DNA of 22,409 nt from Paulinella micropora (lineage: Eukaryota > Cercozoa > Imbricatea > Euglyphida). Positions within the stretch are counted from its first letter, which is position 1, and the number at the start of each line of letters is the position of its first letter. A program made the translations under genes and the position numbers. The notes below the pieces were generated by a model. The model did no database searches, had not been told where the DNA came from, and saw nothing but the letters and a program-made list of their open reading frames with translations. The stretch lies in contig BJOX01000032.1 of the NCBI GenBank assembly GCA_009731375.1, positions 1,298,181 to 1,320,589 on the forward strand, given 5' to 3'. Positions 14,845 through 22,409 of this stretch are shown here, piece after piece.

Positions 14845-14940
14845 AAGGATATATATGGATATGAATTTGGATATGGAATGGATATGGATATGGAATGGAT
14901 ATGGATATGAATGGATATGGATATGGATATGGATATGAGT
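14845..14940 (+). repeat. GGATAT minisatellite
   Basis: These are tandem GGATAT units with occasional GAAT or TTT variants. No protein is expected, and the Tyr/Pro or Ser/Ile repeats read on the other strand are by-products. Confidence 0.85.
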
Positions 14941-14976
14941 GCAGACGATAAAAACAAAACAATCCTAGACTAATAT

Positions 14977-15071
14977 ACTCTCTCTCTCTCTCTTTCTCTC
15001 TCTCTTATCTCTCTCTCTCTCTCTTTCTCTTTCTCTCTCTCTCTATCTATCTATCTATATATCTCTCTCTG

Positions 15072-15129
<58 letters not shown>

Positions 15130-15171
15130 CTCCCCCCCCCCCCACCCCTCTCTCTCCTCTTTCTCTCTGAA

Positions 15172-15247
<76 letters not shown>
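14977..15247. repeat. CT microsatellite upstream of the MED7-like gene
   Basis: This is a long (CT)n tract with TATC, TTTC and CCCC interruptions, ending 68 bases before the MED7 start codon. Pyrimidine tracts of this kind often sit in core promoters, but here they occur throughout the host DNA, so no special role is claimed. Confidence 0.85.
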
Positions 15248-15251
<4 letters not shown>

Positions 15252-15314
15252 CAAGTAGCACAGGAACAGCAACGAGCACAAGCCTGTCCTAGCTTTTCTC
15301 CCCCAGCTGCGAGG

Positions 15315-15467
15315 ATGTTGGAAGAGGAGACGTCGAACCGCGCCACGTTTCCTCCTCCTCCTCCCTTCTACAAGCTCTTCGCCGCGCGCGAAGCAGCAGA
15401 TGCGCCAATCGAGGACCGCTTCCTCTACACGCCGCCAGCCCCGCCGCAAGGTCGCGACAGCCGACAG

Positions 15468-15559
<92 letters not shown>

Positions 15560-18145
15560 TCTCTCTCTGTCTGTGTGTCTCTCTCTCTCTATCTCTCTCT
15601 CTCTCTTTCTCTTTCTCTCTCTCTCTCTCTCTCTTTCTTGCAATTACGCACGCGCTGTGTGTGTACAGACAATCAGCCTGTCTTCAAGTTCAACATGCCA
15701 GAAGAGGTCCCCTCGCCAGTCCTGCCTGCGCGCTGTCCATACCCACCAACTACCTACCTACCTACCTACCTATCTACCTATCTACCTGCCTACCTACCTA
15801 CCTATGACATCGTGCCTCTGCGCTGTCTATGACATATCGCCTGTGTGCTGTGCATGACATCTTGGCCTGGCGTGCACACACAGACGCGCTTGGCGCCTTT
15901 GCCGCTGCCCGACGGCGTGCCGCAGCTCTACAACGACCAGCCCACACTCCGTCCGCACCCCAACCGCCCCCCCCCCCCCCCCCCCCCCCCCCCCCGCCCC
16001 NNNNNNNNNNAGAGCTTTCAATGACGTGCTGATCATTTTCATATCTCAAATTTTTTATGGAGATGTTGGTCGCGTGACGCTTGCCTGTGTGCTGGCTGCT
16101 GGCCTGTGCAGACTATGGACCCGAACTTCGCAAGCTGAACCGGGTGAGGCCATACATACCTACATGCACATAAACATGCATATGTACATGTGTTTGTATG
16201 TATGTATGTATAACATAAGCGACGTGTGCACCGTTGGGCCTGTGACATGCATGACGATGTGTGTGTCTATGTGTCAGCTTGCAGATGCATGACGATGTGT
16301 ATCTATGTGTCTGCTTGTAGCAGGACGATGAGAGTGTGTGTCTATGTGTCTGCTTGTAGCATGAACGATGTGTGTGTGTCTATGTTTCTGCTTGCAGCAT
16401 GACGATGTGTGTGTCTATGCAGCGGGATGCTGTGTGTCTATGTGTCTGCTATCTGTGTGTATGTGTGTGTCTATGTGTCTGCTTGCAGCATGACCGATTG
16501 CAGTATGACGATGTCTGTGTCTATGTGTCTGCTTGCTGCATGAACGATGTGTGTATCTCTGTGTCTGCTTGCGTGATGAAGGATGAGCGTGTTTATGTGT
16601 CGATGCGTCTGTTTGCAGGCGGTGTTGGAGAGCTACATCGATGTGCTGCAAACGCTCATAGACATGACGATTTGTGTCTATGTATCGGCTTGCAGCCTCA
16701 TGACGATGTGTGTCTGTGTGTGTGTTTGCAGGCGGTGTTGGAGAGGTACGTCGATGTGCTGCAAGCGCTCATAGACAACCCTACACAAGTAGAACAGGTC
16801 AGACAGACATGACATACATACTTGCATGCTACATACATACATACATACACATACATACATACATACATACATACATACATAGTGTGCGTTGGCTGTGCGT
16901 TGTTGTCATGGTGTGTGTGTGTGTGTGCGTGTGCGTGTGCGTGTGTTCTGTGTGCTTGTTGGCTATGTAGCACCTGCAAGCTCTGGCGCACGTCTTTCTC
17001 AACATCACACACCTGCTGTATGTGTTGTGTGCGTGTGTGTGTGTGTGTGTGGGTTGTGTGTGTGTGTGTGTATGTGCTGCGTATTGGCTGTAGCACCTGC
17101 AAGCCCTCACGAACGTCTTTCTCAACATCGCACACCTGCTGTGTGTGTGTGTGTTGTTTTATCTGCTGTGTGATTTGCGTGTGCTAGCACCTGCAAGCTC
17201 TGACGCACGTCTTTCTCAACATCACACACCTGCTGGCGCTGTGCCGACCACACCAGGTCGCCTTATGTTGTTTTAGTTGTTACTGCTGTTGTGGCTGTTG
17301 TGGTTGTTGTTGTTGCTGCTGCTGCTGCTGCTGTTTTTGTTGTTGTTTCTTCTTTCTCAATATCACACATGTGCTGGCGCTGTGCCGACCTCGACCCCCC
17401 CCCCCCCCCCCCCCCGGGGGGTTTTTTTTTTCCCCCCCCCCCCCNNNNNNNNNNNNNNNNNNNNNNNNNNNNNNNNNNNNNNNNNNNNNNNNNNNNNNNN
17501 NNNNNNNNNNNNNNNNNNNNNNNNNNNNNNNNNNNNNNNNNNNCCCCCCCCCCCCCCCCCCCCCCCCCGCCAGCGTGTTGTTGTTGCTGTTGTTGCTGGC
17601 CACTTTGCAAGAGGCAGAACTGGCAGGCGCTCTGTAGGTGTATGTCGGTGCTTAACATATAATATAACATGTGCTTTGTGTATTTCTGATTATTATTATC
17701 ATCGTCTCTAGGCGCGCCAGTCCATCATCGAGCTGCTGCGCGCACAGATCATTCGGCGTAATCAGAAAGCGGCCGAAATAGAACGGTCCGAAAAGGCAAT
17801 AGTGAGGCAGTCGTGAGGCAGTGGATGGGAAGGAAATGCAGTAGTGAGACAAGCTTGTTCGGCGCAACCAGAAAGCAGCCGAAATAGAACGGTCTGAAAA
17901 GGTAGTACTGAGGTAGAAGATGGGAGAAAAAGGCAGTAGTGGGGCAGTAGAAGGTAGGAAAGGCAGTAGTGAGGCAGTAGATGGGAAGGGCAGTAGTAAG
18001 GCAGGATCGTTCGGCGCAGAAAGCGGCGGAATCGAACGGTCGGTCCGTTCAATTGGCATACGAGCGTAAGCAGCACACCTCAATGGGCATGCGAGCGCGA
18101 GGAGACGAAAGCAGCACAGCATGAGAGCTCAGCCTGCGAGAGCTT

Positions 18146-18234
<89 letters not shown>

Positions 18235-18796
18235 TCTGTCTCTCTCTCTCTCTCTCTGAGATTCAGTCCTACTGTCTTTGAGAGTGCATGCCACTTTGAG
18301 GATCTAGGCTTTAGTAAGGTGCGCAACAGTGTTGCTGATGCTCTTGTACATTGCCCGGCGCCTGTTTGTATCGCTGCTTGCCGTATGGGCATGTGTGCTG
18401 ATTTCCCCATGCAGGCGCGTGGCACAGGCAAAGGCCTTCTTGCAGCAACACGAAGGGATTTTTGCGGCGGACGGGACCGAAACCTCCTCATCGTCCTCTT
18501 CTCAGAGTTCCTCCTCTGACTTTTCTCCCTCTTCGTCGTCCTCCTCGTCCTCTTCTTCTTCTTCAAGTAGTTTTGTCAAGCCGGAGCCAGCAAGAGAGGG
18601 CAAGATGAAAGTGTCAAGGCAAGAGACGCAGCGGATAGAGGGCTTAATACAGGGGCTAGGCAACAACAAGCCACAGCAAACTGACCTTGAAACACTGCCC
18701 CTCTCTGAGGCAGAGAGAATAGCGCAGCTCAAAGAGGCTGAGAGAATACAGCAGCTCAAGCTCAAGTTGGACAGCTTGGATCCCCATATGACATAA
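15315..18796 (+). CDS. MED7: Mediator complex subunit 7 (MED7) homologue, eight exons
   Basis: Exons by splice sites and phase are 15315-15450, 15669-15706, 15884-15950, 16112-16143, 16732-16797, 17188-17256, 17712-17795 and 18428-18796 (stop). Together they give 286 residues in one frame. Recognisable MED7 blocks are the Pro-rich start (TFPPPPPFYKLF), GVPQLYNDQ, ELRKLNR, VDVLQALIDNP, VFLNITHLLALCRPHQ and RQSIIELLRAQIIRRNQ. RPHQAR is a hallmark of the family. MED7 pairs with MED21 in the hinge of the Mediator middle module and links transcription activators to RNA polymerase II. The C-terminus has a Ser-rich tract and a charged helix, beyond the length of plant (about 170) or human (about 230) MED7. 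The seventh intron starts with GC (AAG|GC) in the first exon-7 copy, and all others use GT. Boundaries are by eye and need RNA evidence. Confidence 0.85.
15451..15668 (+). repeat. MED7 intron 1, filled by a CT microsatellite
   Basis: The intron begins GTCGCG and ends TGTACAG, and most of it is (CT)n. Inclusion of this tract in a reading frame gives only Ser/Leu repeats, which supports its removal by splicing. Confidence 0.75.
15751..15805 (+). repeat. CTAC tetranucleotide repeat in MED7 intron 2
   Basis: These are tandem CTAC units with CTAT/CTGC variants between the second and third exons. Confidence 0.9.
15966..16010. other. Poly-C run and 10-N gap in MED7 intron 3
   Basis: A C run of about 35 bases is followed by Ns 16001-16010. 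It falls inside the intron between exons ending at 15950 and starting at 16112, so coding sequence is not affected. Confidence 0.8.
16240..16618 (+). repeat. Minisatellite in MED7 intron 4 with splice-acceptor-like units
   Basis: About ten degenerate units of roughly 35-45 bases are built around CATGACGATGTGTGTGTCTA and TGTGTCTGCTTGCAG. Each unit ends in a pyrimidine/TG-rich run plus CAG or TAG, like the true acceptor GTTTGCAG at 16611-16618. The intron 3' end appears to have been copied in tandem. Confidence 0.75.
16619..16664 (+). repeat. Partial duplicate of MED7 exon 5
   Basis: The first 45 bases of exon 5 are repeated here after a good acceptor (GTTTGCAG), reading AVLESYIDVLQTLID. The copy then runs into minisatellite sequence without the last seven codons or a donor. 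The complete exon is 113 bases downstream at 16732. Confidence 0.8.
16827..16880 (+). repeat. CATA microsatellite in MED7 intron 5
   Basis: These are tandem CATA units directly after the exon-5 donor region. They are followed by (GT)n to 16945. Confidence 0.9.
16971..17017 (+). repeat. Partial duplicate of MED7 exon 6, copy A
   Basis: This is the first 47 bases of exon 6 after a TAG acceptor, reading HLQALAHVFLNITHLL, then breaking off into GTATGTG and a (GT)n tract. The length of 47 is not a multiple of three, so splicing it in as an extra exon would shift the frame. Confidence 0.85.
17094..17140 (+). repeat. Partial duplicate of MED7 exon 6, copy B
   Basis: This is the same 47 bases as copy A with three amino-acid differences from the other copies (HLQALTNVFLNIAHLL). 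It is again cut at the same point and followed by (GT)n. The complete exon follows at 17188-17256. Confidence 0.85.
17353..17390 (+). repeat. Partial duplicate of MED7 exon 6, 3' half
   Basis: TTTCTCAATATCACACATGT and the following 18 bases copy the middle and end of exon 6 (FLNITHVLALCRP) but stop before the HQ codons and donor, running into poly-C. The 5' half is missing and is replaced by a GTT/GCT triplet repeat. Confidence 0.8.
17396..17570. other. Homopolymer blocks around a 99-N gap in MED7 intron 6
   Basis: Poly-C, poly-G, poly-T and poly-C blocks follow each other up to Ns 17445-17543, then poly-C again. Such block structure is probably an artefact at the edge of an unresolved repeat. 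Confidence 0.7.
17796..18060 (+). repeat. MED7 intron 7 minisatellite with two partial exon-7 copies
   Basis: Tandem units of about 25 bases around AGTGAGGCAGTAGATGGGAA surround two copies of the exon-7 3' half: 17856-17901 (RNQKAAEIERSEK, followed by a canonical GTAGTA donor) and a degraded one at about 18006-18050. The first full exon 7 ends in AAG followed by GC, so the donor actually used is uncertain. Confidence 0.75.
18148..18260. repeat. CT/CA microsatellite in MED7 intron 7
   Basis: A (CT)n tract contains a short (CA)n block at about 18218-18234. It is non-coding. Confidence 0.9.
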
Positions 18797-18845
18797 TGTT
18801 CAAGTTTTCTTATGTTCGTTTTTCTCTTTACGCAAGAACTGTTTT

Positions 18846-18851
18846 AATAAA
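18846..18851 (+). terminator. AATAAA polyadenylation signal of the MED7-like gene
   Basis: The hexamer lies 50 bases after the stop codon on the coding strand, the usual place for a eukaryotic poly(A) signal, and is followed by pyrimidine-rich sequence. Confidence 0.6.
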
Positions 18852-18869
18852 ATACTTACCGTGCCACTT

Positions 18870-19107
18870 CTCTGTTTTTGCACTCTTACTCGTTCTTCTT
18901 TCCTTTTCTTTTCTGATTTCCCTTTCTTCTTTCTATCTCTCTGCATTTTCCACTTTTCTTCCACTGTTCCTTTTCTTCCTGAGTTTTTTATTTTTCAAGT
19001 TCTTCTTCTTCTTCTTCTTCTTCTTCTTTTTCTTCTTCTTCTTCTTTTTCTTCTTCTTCTTCTTCTTCTTCTTCTGCTTCTTCCTTCTTCTTCTTCTTCT
19101 TTTTTTT

Positions 19108-19144
<37 letters not shown>

Positions 19145-19145
19145 G
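18870..19145. repeat. Pyrimidine-rich low-complexity tract
   Basis: This is T/C-rich sequence turning into (CTT)n and poly-T before a gap. No gene is seen. Long Phe/Leu/Ser readings are artefacts. Confidence 0.85.
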
Positions 19146-20006
19146 NNNNNNNNNNNNNNNNNNNNNNNNNNNNNNNNNNNNNNNNNNNNNNNNNNNNNNN
19201 NNNNNNNNNNNNNNNNNNNNNNNNNNNNNNNNNNNNNNNNNNNNNNNNNNNNNNNNNNNNNNNNNNNNNNNNNNNNNNNNNNNNNNNNNNNNNNNNNNNN
19301 NNNNNNNNNNNNNNNNNNNNNNNNNNNNNNNNNNNNNNNNNNNNNNNNNNNNNNNNNNNNNNNNNNNNNNNNNNNNNNNNNNNNNNNNNNNNNNNNNNNN
19401 NNNNNNNNNNNNNNNNNNNNNNNNNNNNNNNNNNNNNNNNNNNNNNNNNNNNNNNNNNNNNNNNNNNNNNNNNNNNNNNNNNNNNNNNNNNNNNNNNNNN
19501 NNNNNNNNNNNNNNNNNNNNNNNNNNNNNNNNNNNNNNNNNNNNNNNNNNNNNNNNNNNNNNNNNNNNNNNNNNNNNNNNNNNNNNNNNNNNNNNNNNNN
19601 NNNNNNNNNNNNNNNNNNNNNNNNNNNNNNNNNNNNNNNNNNNNNNNNNNNNNNNNNNNNNNNNNNNNNNNNNNNNNNNNNNNNNNNNNNNNNNNNNNNN
19701 NNNNNNNNNNNNNNNNNNNNNNNNNNNNNNNNNNNNNNNNNNNNNNNNNNNNNNNNNNNNNNNNNNNNNNNNNNNNNNNNNNNNNNNNNNNNNNNNNNNN
19801 NNNNNNNNNNNNNNNNNNNNNNNNNNNNNNNNNNNNNNNNNNNNNNNNNNNNNNNNNNNNNNNNNNNNNNNNNNNNNNNNNNNNNNNNNNNNNNNNNNNN
19901 NNNNNNNNNNNNNNNNNNNNNNNNNNNNNNNNNNNNNNNNNNNNNNNNNNNNNNNNNNNNNNNNNNNNNNNNNNNNNNNNNNNNNNNNNNNNNNNNNNNN
20001 NNNNNN
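19146..20006. other. Assembly gap (861 Ns)
   Basis: The sequence is undetermined. It is flanked by poly-T on both sides. Confidence 1.
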
Positions 20007-20733
20007 TTTTTTTTTTTTTGAACGCTTCATGGGCCTCTTGGTTAACTCCGAAGTTCGATTCTATCTCTTCAAGTTCTGCTTCCCAATTAGCTTACGATTG
20101 GCGCGGCAAGTAGTATCGGCCGGTTCAGATATCATGGTGAAGGAAATTATCTGAACCTCAACCTGAGTTTCTCTAGCACCGTCGCTGTCTCCCTCTGCGG
20201 AGGTGGTGGGGGTGTAAGGGGGCAATACGGCGGCCGATCTTCACTGTAGGCATCACCCCCCGGATAGCCGGTAAAAAGTACCTTTTCCTGGTGACAGGTG
20301 CACCAGCTTGTTTTTCAGTATTATTTGTCCGGATTGGACCTGATGCCATTTTATTCCTGGTCTGTTGCCGTTTTCCTTTTTTGGCTTCACTGAGCTAATA
20401 TAACGAGACATCATTCTCATCTTTTGAGGACTGTGTTTGCTTGTATTACTACAGACTTTTTACGAGCTATCGTTGGGTGCATTACATTTCGAGTCCACAT
20501 CACTAGATGATTTCTTTCTGCTTTGCCACACAGGCAACAGAGTGAATTTTCACTCATGAGACAGGCACGGGGACGTCAGACGAAAACAAATACTCCAACA
20601 CAGCTCCCTCATAACTCTTTCACAAAACAAATAATTTGATTGGTCTCAAGCAGGTGTCTCGTACACTCTAGCCCAATCCATATCTGTGTGCTCACAAGGA
20701 GACATCAGATACAAACTCTCTGTCGTTCTTGCT
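20007..20733. other. Unassigned host sequence between gaps
   Basis: This is about 720 bases of balanced composition without a long ORF. On the - strand, 20020-20085 reads ANWEAELEEIESNFGVNQEA and a few more residues in an acidic, protein-like stretch, but it opens after a stop and runs into poly-A and the gap. A retrotransposon internal region or long terminal repeat is possible because a Gypsy fragment lies to the right. I see nothing conclusive. Confidence 0.4.
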
Positions 20734-21053
20734 NNNNNNNNNNNNNNNNNNNNNNNNNNNNNNNNNNNNNNNNNNNNNNNNNNNNNNNNNNNNNNNNNNN
20801 NNNNNNNNNNNNNNNNNNNNNNNNNNNNNNNNNNNNNNNNNNNNNNNNNNNNNNNNNNNNNNNNNNNNNNNNNNNNNNNNNNNNNNNNNNNNNNNNNNNN
20901 NNNNNNNNNNNNNNNNNNNNNNNNNNNNNNNNNNNNNNNNNNNNNNNNNNNNNNNNNNNNNNNNNNNNNNNNNNNNNNNNNNNNNNNNNNNNNNNNNNNN
21001 NNNNNNNNNNNNNNNNNNNNNNNNNNNNNNNNNNNNNNNNNNNNNNNNNNNNN
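20734..21053. other. Assembly gap (320 Ns)
   Basis: The sequence is undetermined. Confidence 1.
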
Positions 21054-21331
21054 ATTTTTTTTTCTGCAGTATGTCAAGAACAAACGTACTATTAATAAAA
21101 AAAATACAAGCAACGTGGTGCTGTATTCCCCCCTTGATCTCCTTCTTCTTCTTATTATTATTATTATTATTCACAGGGAGATCGTAAGTACATTGTCTTT
21201 TTTAATGACATACCCTTGTATAAGGCGGATATCCTATGATATAGTATTAGGGGGCCAGTCCTAATAGCTATATCCGAAGTCGAGGTGTATGTACCCGACC
21301 CTGCGATATACCGACACAAGTAGAGATTGAC
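21054..21331. other. Unassigned sequence between gaps, with a CTT/ATT repeat
   Basis: It holds a short (CTT)n(ATT)n microsatellite at about 21143-21171. The rest is unique. The - strand frame ending at 21261 could belong to the Gypsy element across the gap, or this could be its long terminal repeat. Neither can be shown. Confidence 0.4.
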
Positions 21332-21975
21332 NNNNNNNNNNNNNNNNNNNNNNNNNNNNNNNNNNNNNNNNNNNNNNNNNNNNNNNNNNNNNNNNNNNNN
21401 NNNNNNNNNNNNNNNNNNNNNNNNNNNNNNNNNNNNNNNNNNNNNNNNNNNNNNNNNNNNNNNNNNNNNNNNNNNNNNNNNNNNNNNNNNNNNNNNNNNN
21501 NNNNNNNNNNNNNNNNNNNNNNNNNNNNNNNNNNNNNNNNNNNNNNNNNNNNNNNNNNNNNNNNNNNNNNNNNNNNNNNNNNNNNNNNNNNNNNNNNNNN
21601 NNNNNNNNNNNNNNNNNNNNNNNNNNNNNNNNNNNNNNNNNNNNNNNNNNNNNNNNNNNNNNNNNNNNNNNNNNNNNNNNNNNNNNNNNNNNNNNNNNNN
21701 NNNNNNNNNNNNNNNNNNNNNNNNNNNNNNNNNNNNNNNNNNNNNNNNNNNNNNNNNNNNNNNNNNNNNNNNNNNNNNNNNNNNNNNNNNNNNNNNNNNN
21801 NNNNNNNNNNNNNNNNNNNNNNNNNNNNNNNNNNNNNNNNNNNNNNNNNNNNNNNNNNNNNNNNNNNNNNNNNNNNNNNNNNNNNNNNNNNNNNNNNNNN
21901 NNNNNNNNNNNNNNNNNNNNNNNNNNNNNNNNNNNNNNNNNNNNNNNNNNNNNNNNNNNNNNNNNNNNNNNNNNN
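21332..21975. other. Assembly gap (644 Ns)
   Basis: The sequence is undetermined and cuts into the Gypsy-like ORF. Confidence 1.
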
Positions 21976-22409
21976 TCTTGGTCTATGCCAGCCTCCTTGT
22001 GGATGGGCGGCACCTCTTTGAAATCATCCTTCATCCGTTTTAACGCCTCCTCAACGGATTCATCTTCCAGTAAGAAGGGATCATACTTAATCAGCCTTCT
22101 TACAATCACAAGTTGCACCTTCCCTCTACCCCTGATCTTGTAGTTCAGAGGTCCCGTCTGTTCCATAATCTGATAAGGTCCTTTCCAGTGAGTGAACAGC
22201 TTAGAGCTGACTCCCTTCGGGACTTGAGGATGGTACAATAGTACAATATCCCCGACCTGGAACTTGATCTGATCCAAGTGCGCTTGTCGCACCCCTTCAG
22301 CATCAGTCTTTCGGCGCTCCGCCTCTCTATGCGCCCTGACTATTTGTTCCGCCTCCATCTTCACTCTAAGTCTCATCCCAAACAACTCATCCGCATCCGC
22401 CCAAGTGTC
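21976..22409 (-). mobile_element. Ty3/Gypsy retrotransposon, integrase C-terminus (partial pol)
   Basis: The frame is open from the right edge (22409) to the gap, about 144 residues. It starts in a Lys/Arg/Glu-rich helix (VKMEAEQIVRAHREAERRKT), then FQVGDIVLLYHPQ, LFTHWKGPYQIMEQTGPLNY and a final VIVRRLIKYDPF. This series is the GPY/F (SH3-like) module at the C-terminus of Gypsy integrases, which contacts DNA during insertion of the cDNA. The zinc-binding and catalytic DDE domains would lie to the right, outside the window. The part after it is acidic (EDESVEEALKRMKDDFKEV) and is not a recognisable chromodomain. No internal stop or frameshift is seen in this stretch. Confidence 0.85.

Noticed and set aside
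16240-16618. Tandem units resembling a CRISPR array
   Set aside because: Units are degenerate, there are no unique spacers of constant length, and the array lies in an intron of a eukaryotic gene.
16971-17256. Exon 6 copies as mutually exclusive alternative exons
   Set aside because: Copies A and B are 47 bases and lack the final seven codons, so they cannot replace the 69-base exon without a frameshift.
19146-20030. Long open frames across the N gaps (including 20640-21264 and 21327-22043)
   Set aside because: They consist almost entirely of undetermined residues.

Overview
The window is a piece of a eukaryotic nuclear scaffold. It joins an endogenous DNA-virus-like element of the Maverick/Polinton or Polinton-like-virus type (about 1-12,000) to host DNA that is full of simple repeats (about 12,000-22,409). 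The host is eukaryotic because a gene on the host side is split into short exons bounded by GT/AG sites, has an AATAAA signal, and is followed by a Ty3/Gypsy retrotransposon fragment. I cannot name the lineage. An alga or other protist would fit, but an animal host is not excluded.

Viral part. The left half is AT-rich and gene-dense. On the + strand lie the tail of a small Gly-rich basic protein (1-204), a 701-residue protein ending in an adenovirus-type cysteine protease domain (359-2464), a probable penton/minor capsid protein (2491-3303), a probable double-jelly-roll major capsid protein (3518-5005) and a possible fibre/attachment protein (5111-6346). Converging from the - strand are two paralogous small proteins with an ExoX-C-like motif (6384-6797, 6826-7116), then a protein-primed family B DNA polymerase (7264-11247). 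The polymerase keeps all exonuclease and polymerase motifs but is broken by three frame changes, each at an A/T homopolymer, and by a 10-N gap. Upstream of it is a probable AP2-like/zinc-finger DNA-binding protein (11634-11987). Its frame continues past the stop codon into a small Cys-rich ORF. The packaging ATPase and integrase expected for such an element are not in the window and may lie to the left.

The most unusual signal is non-coding. Two intergenic intervals (205-352 and 3301-3420) start at a stop codon and carry the same multi-stem fold. Several stems differ in sequence between the copies but keep their pairing. A second hairpin type with a constant loop occurs at 5075-5101 and 11605-11631, and another hairpin lies just past the polymerase stop. 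Together they suggest structured 3'-end or boundary elements.

Host part. From 12,000 to 15,300 there is no convincing gene. The interval holds a pair of ~310-bp direct repeats, CT microsatellites, and a 681-bp element with 174-bp nearly perfect inverted repeats (13923-14603). From 15315 to 18796 I reconstruct an eight-exon gene for Mediator subunit MED7. Its introns are microsatellite- and minisatellite-rich and contain extra partial copies of exons 5, 6 and 7. The last ~3.5 kb is mostly assembly gap, with a Ty3/Gypsy integrase C-terminus on the - strand at the right edge. Many gaps are flanked by poly-C, poly-T or poly-G runs, so local assembly quality is poor.
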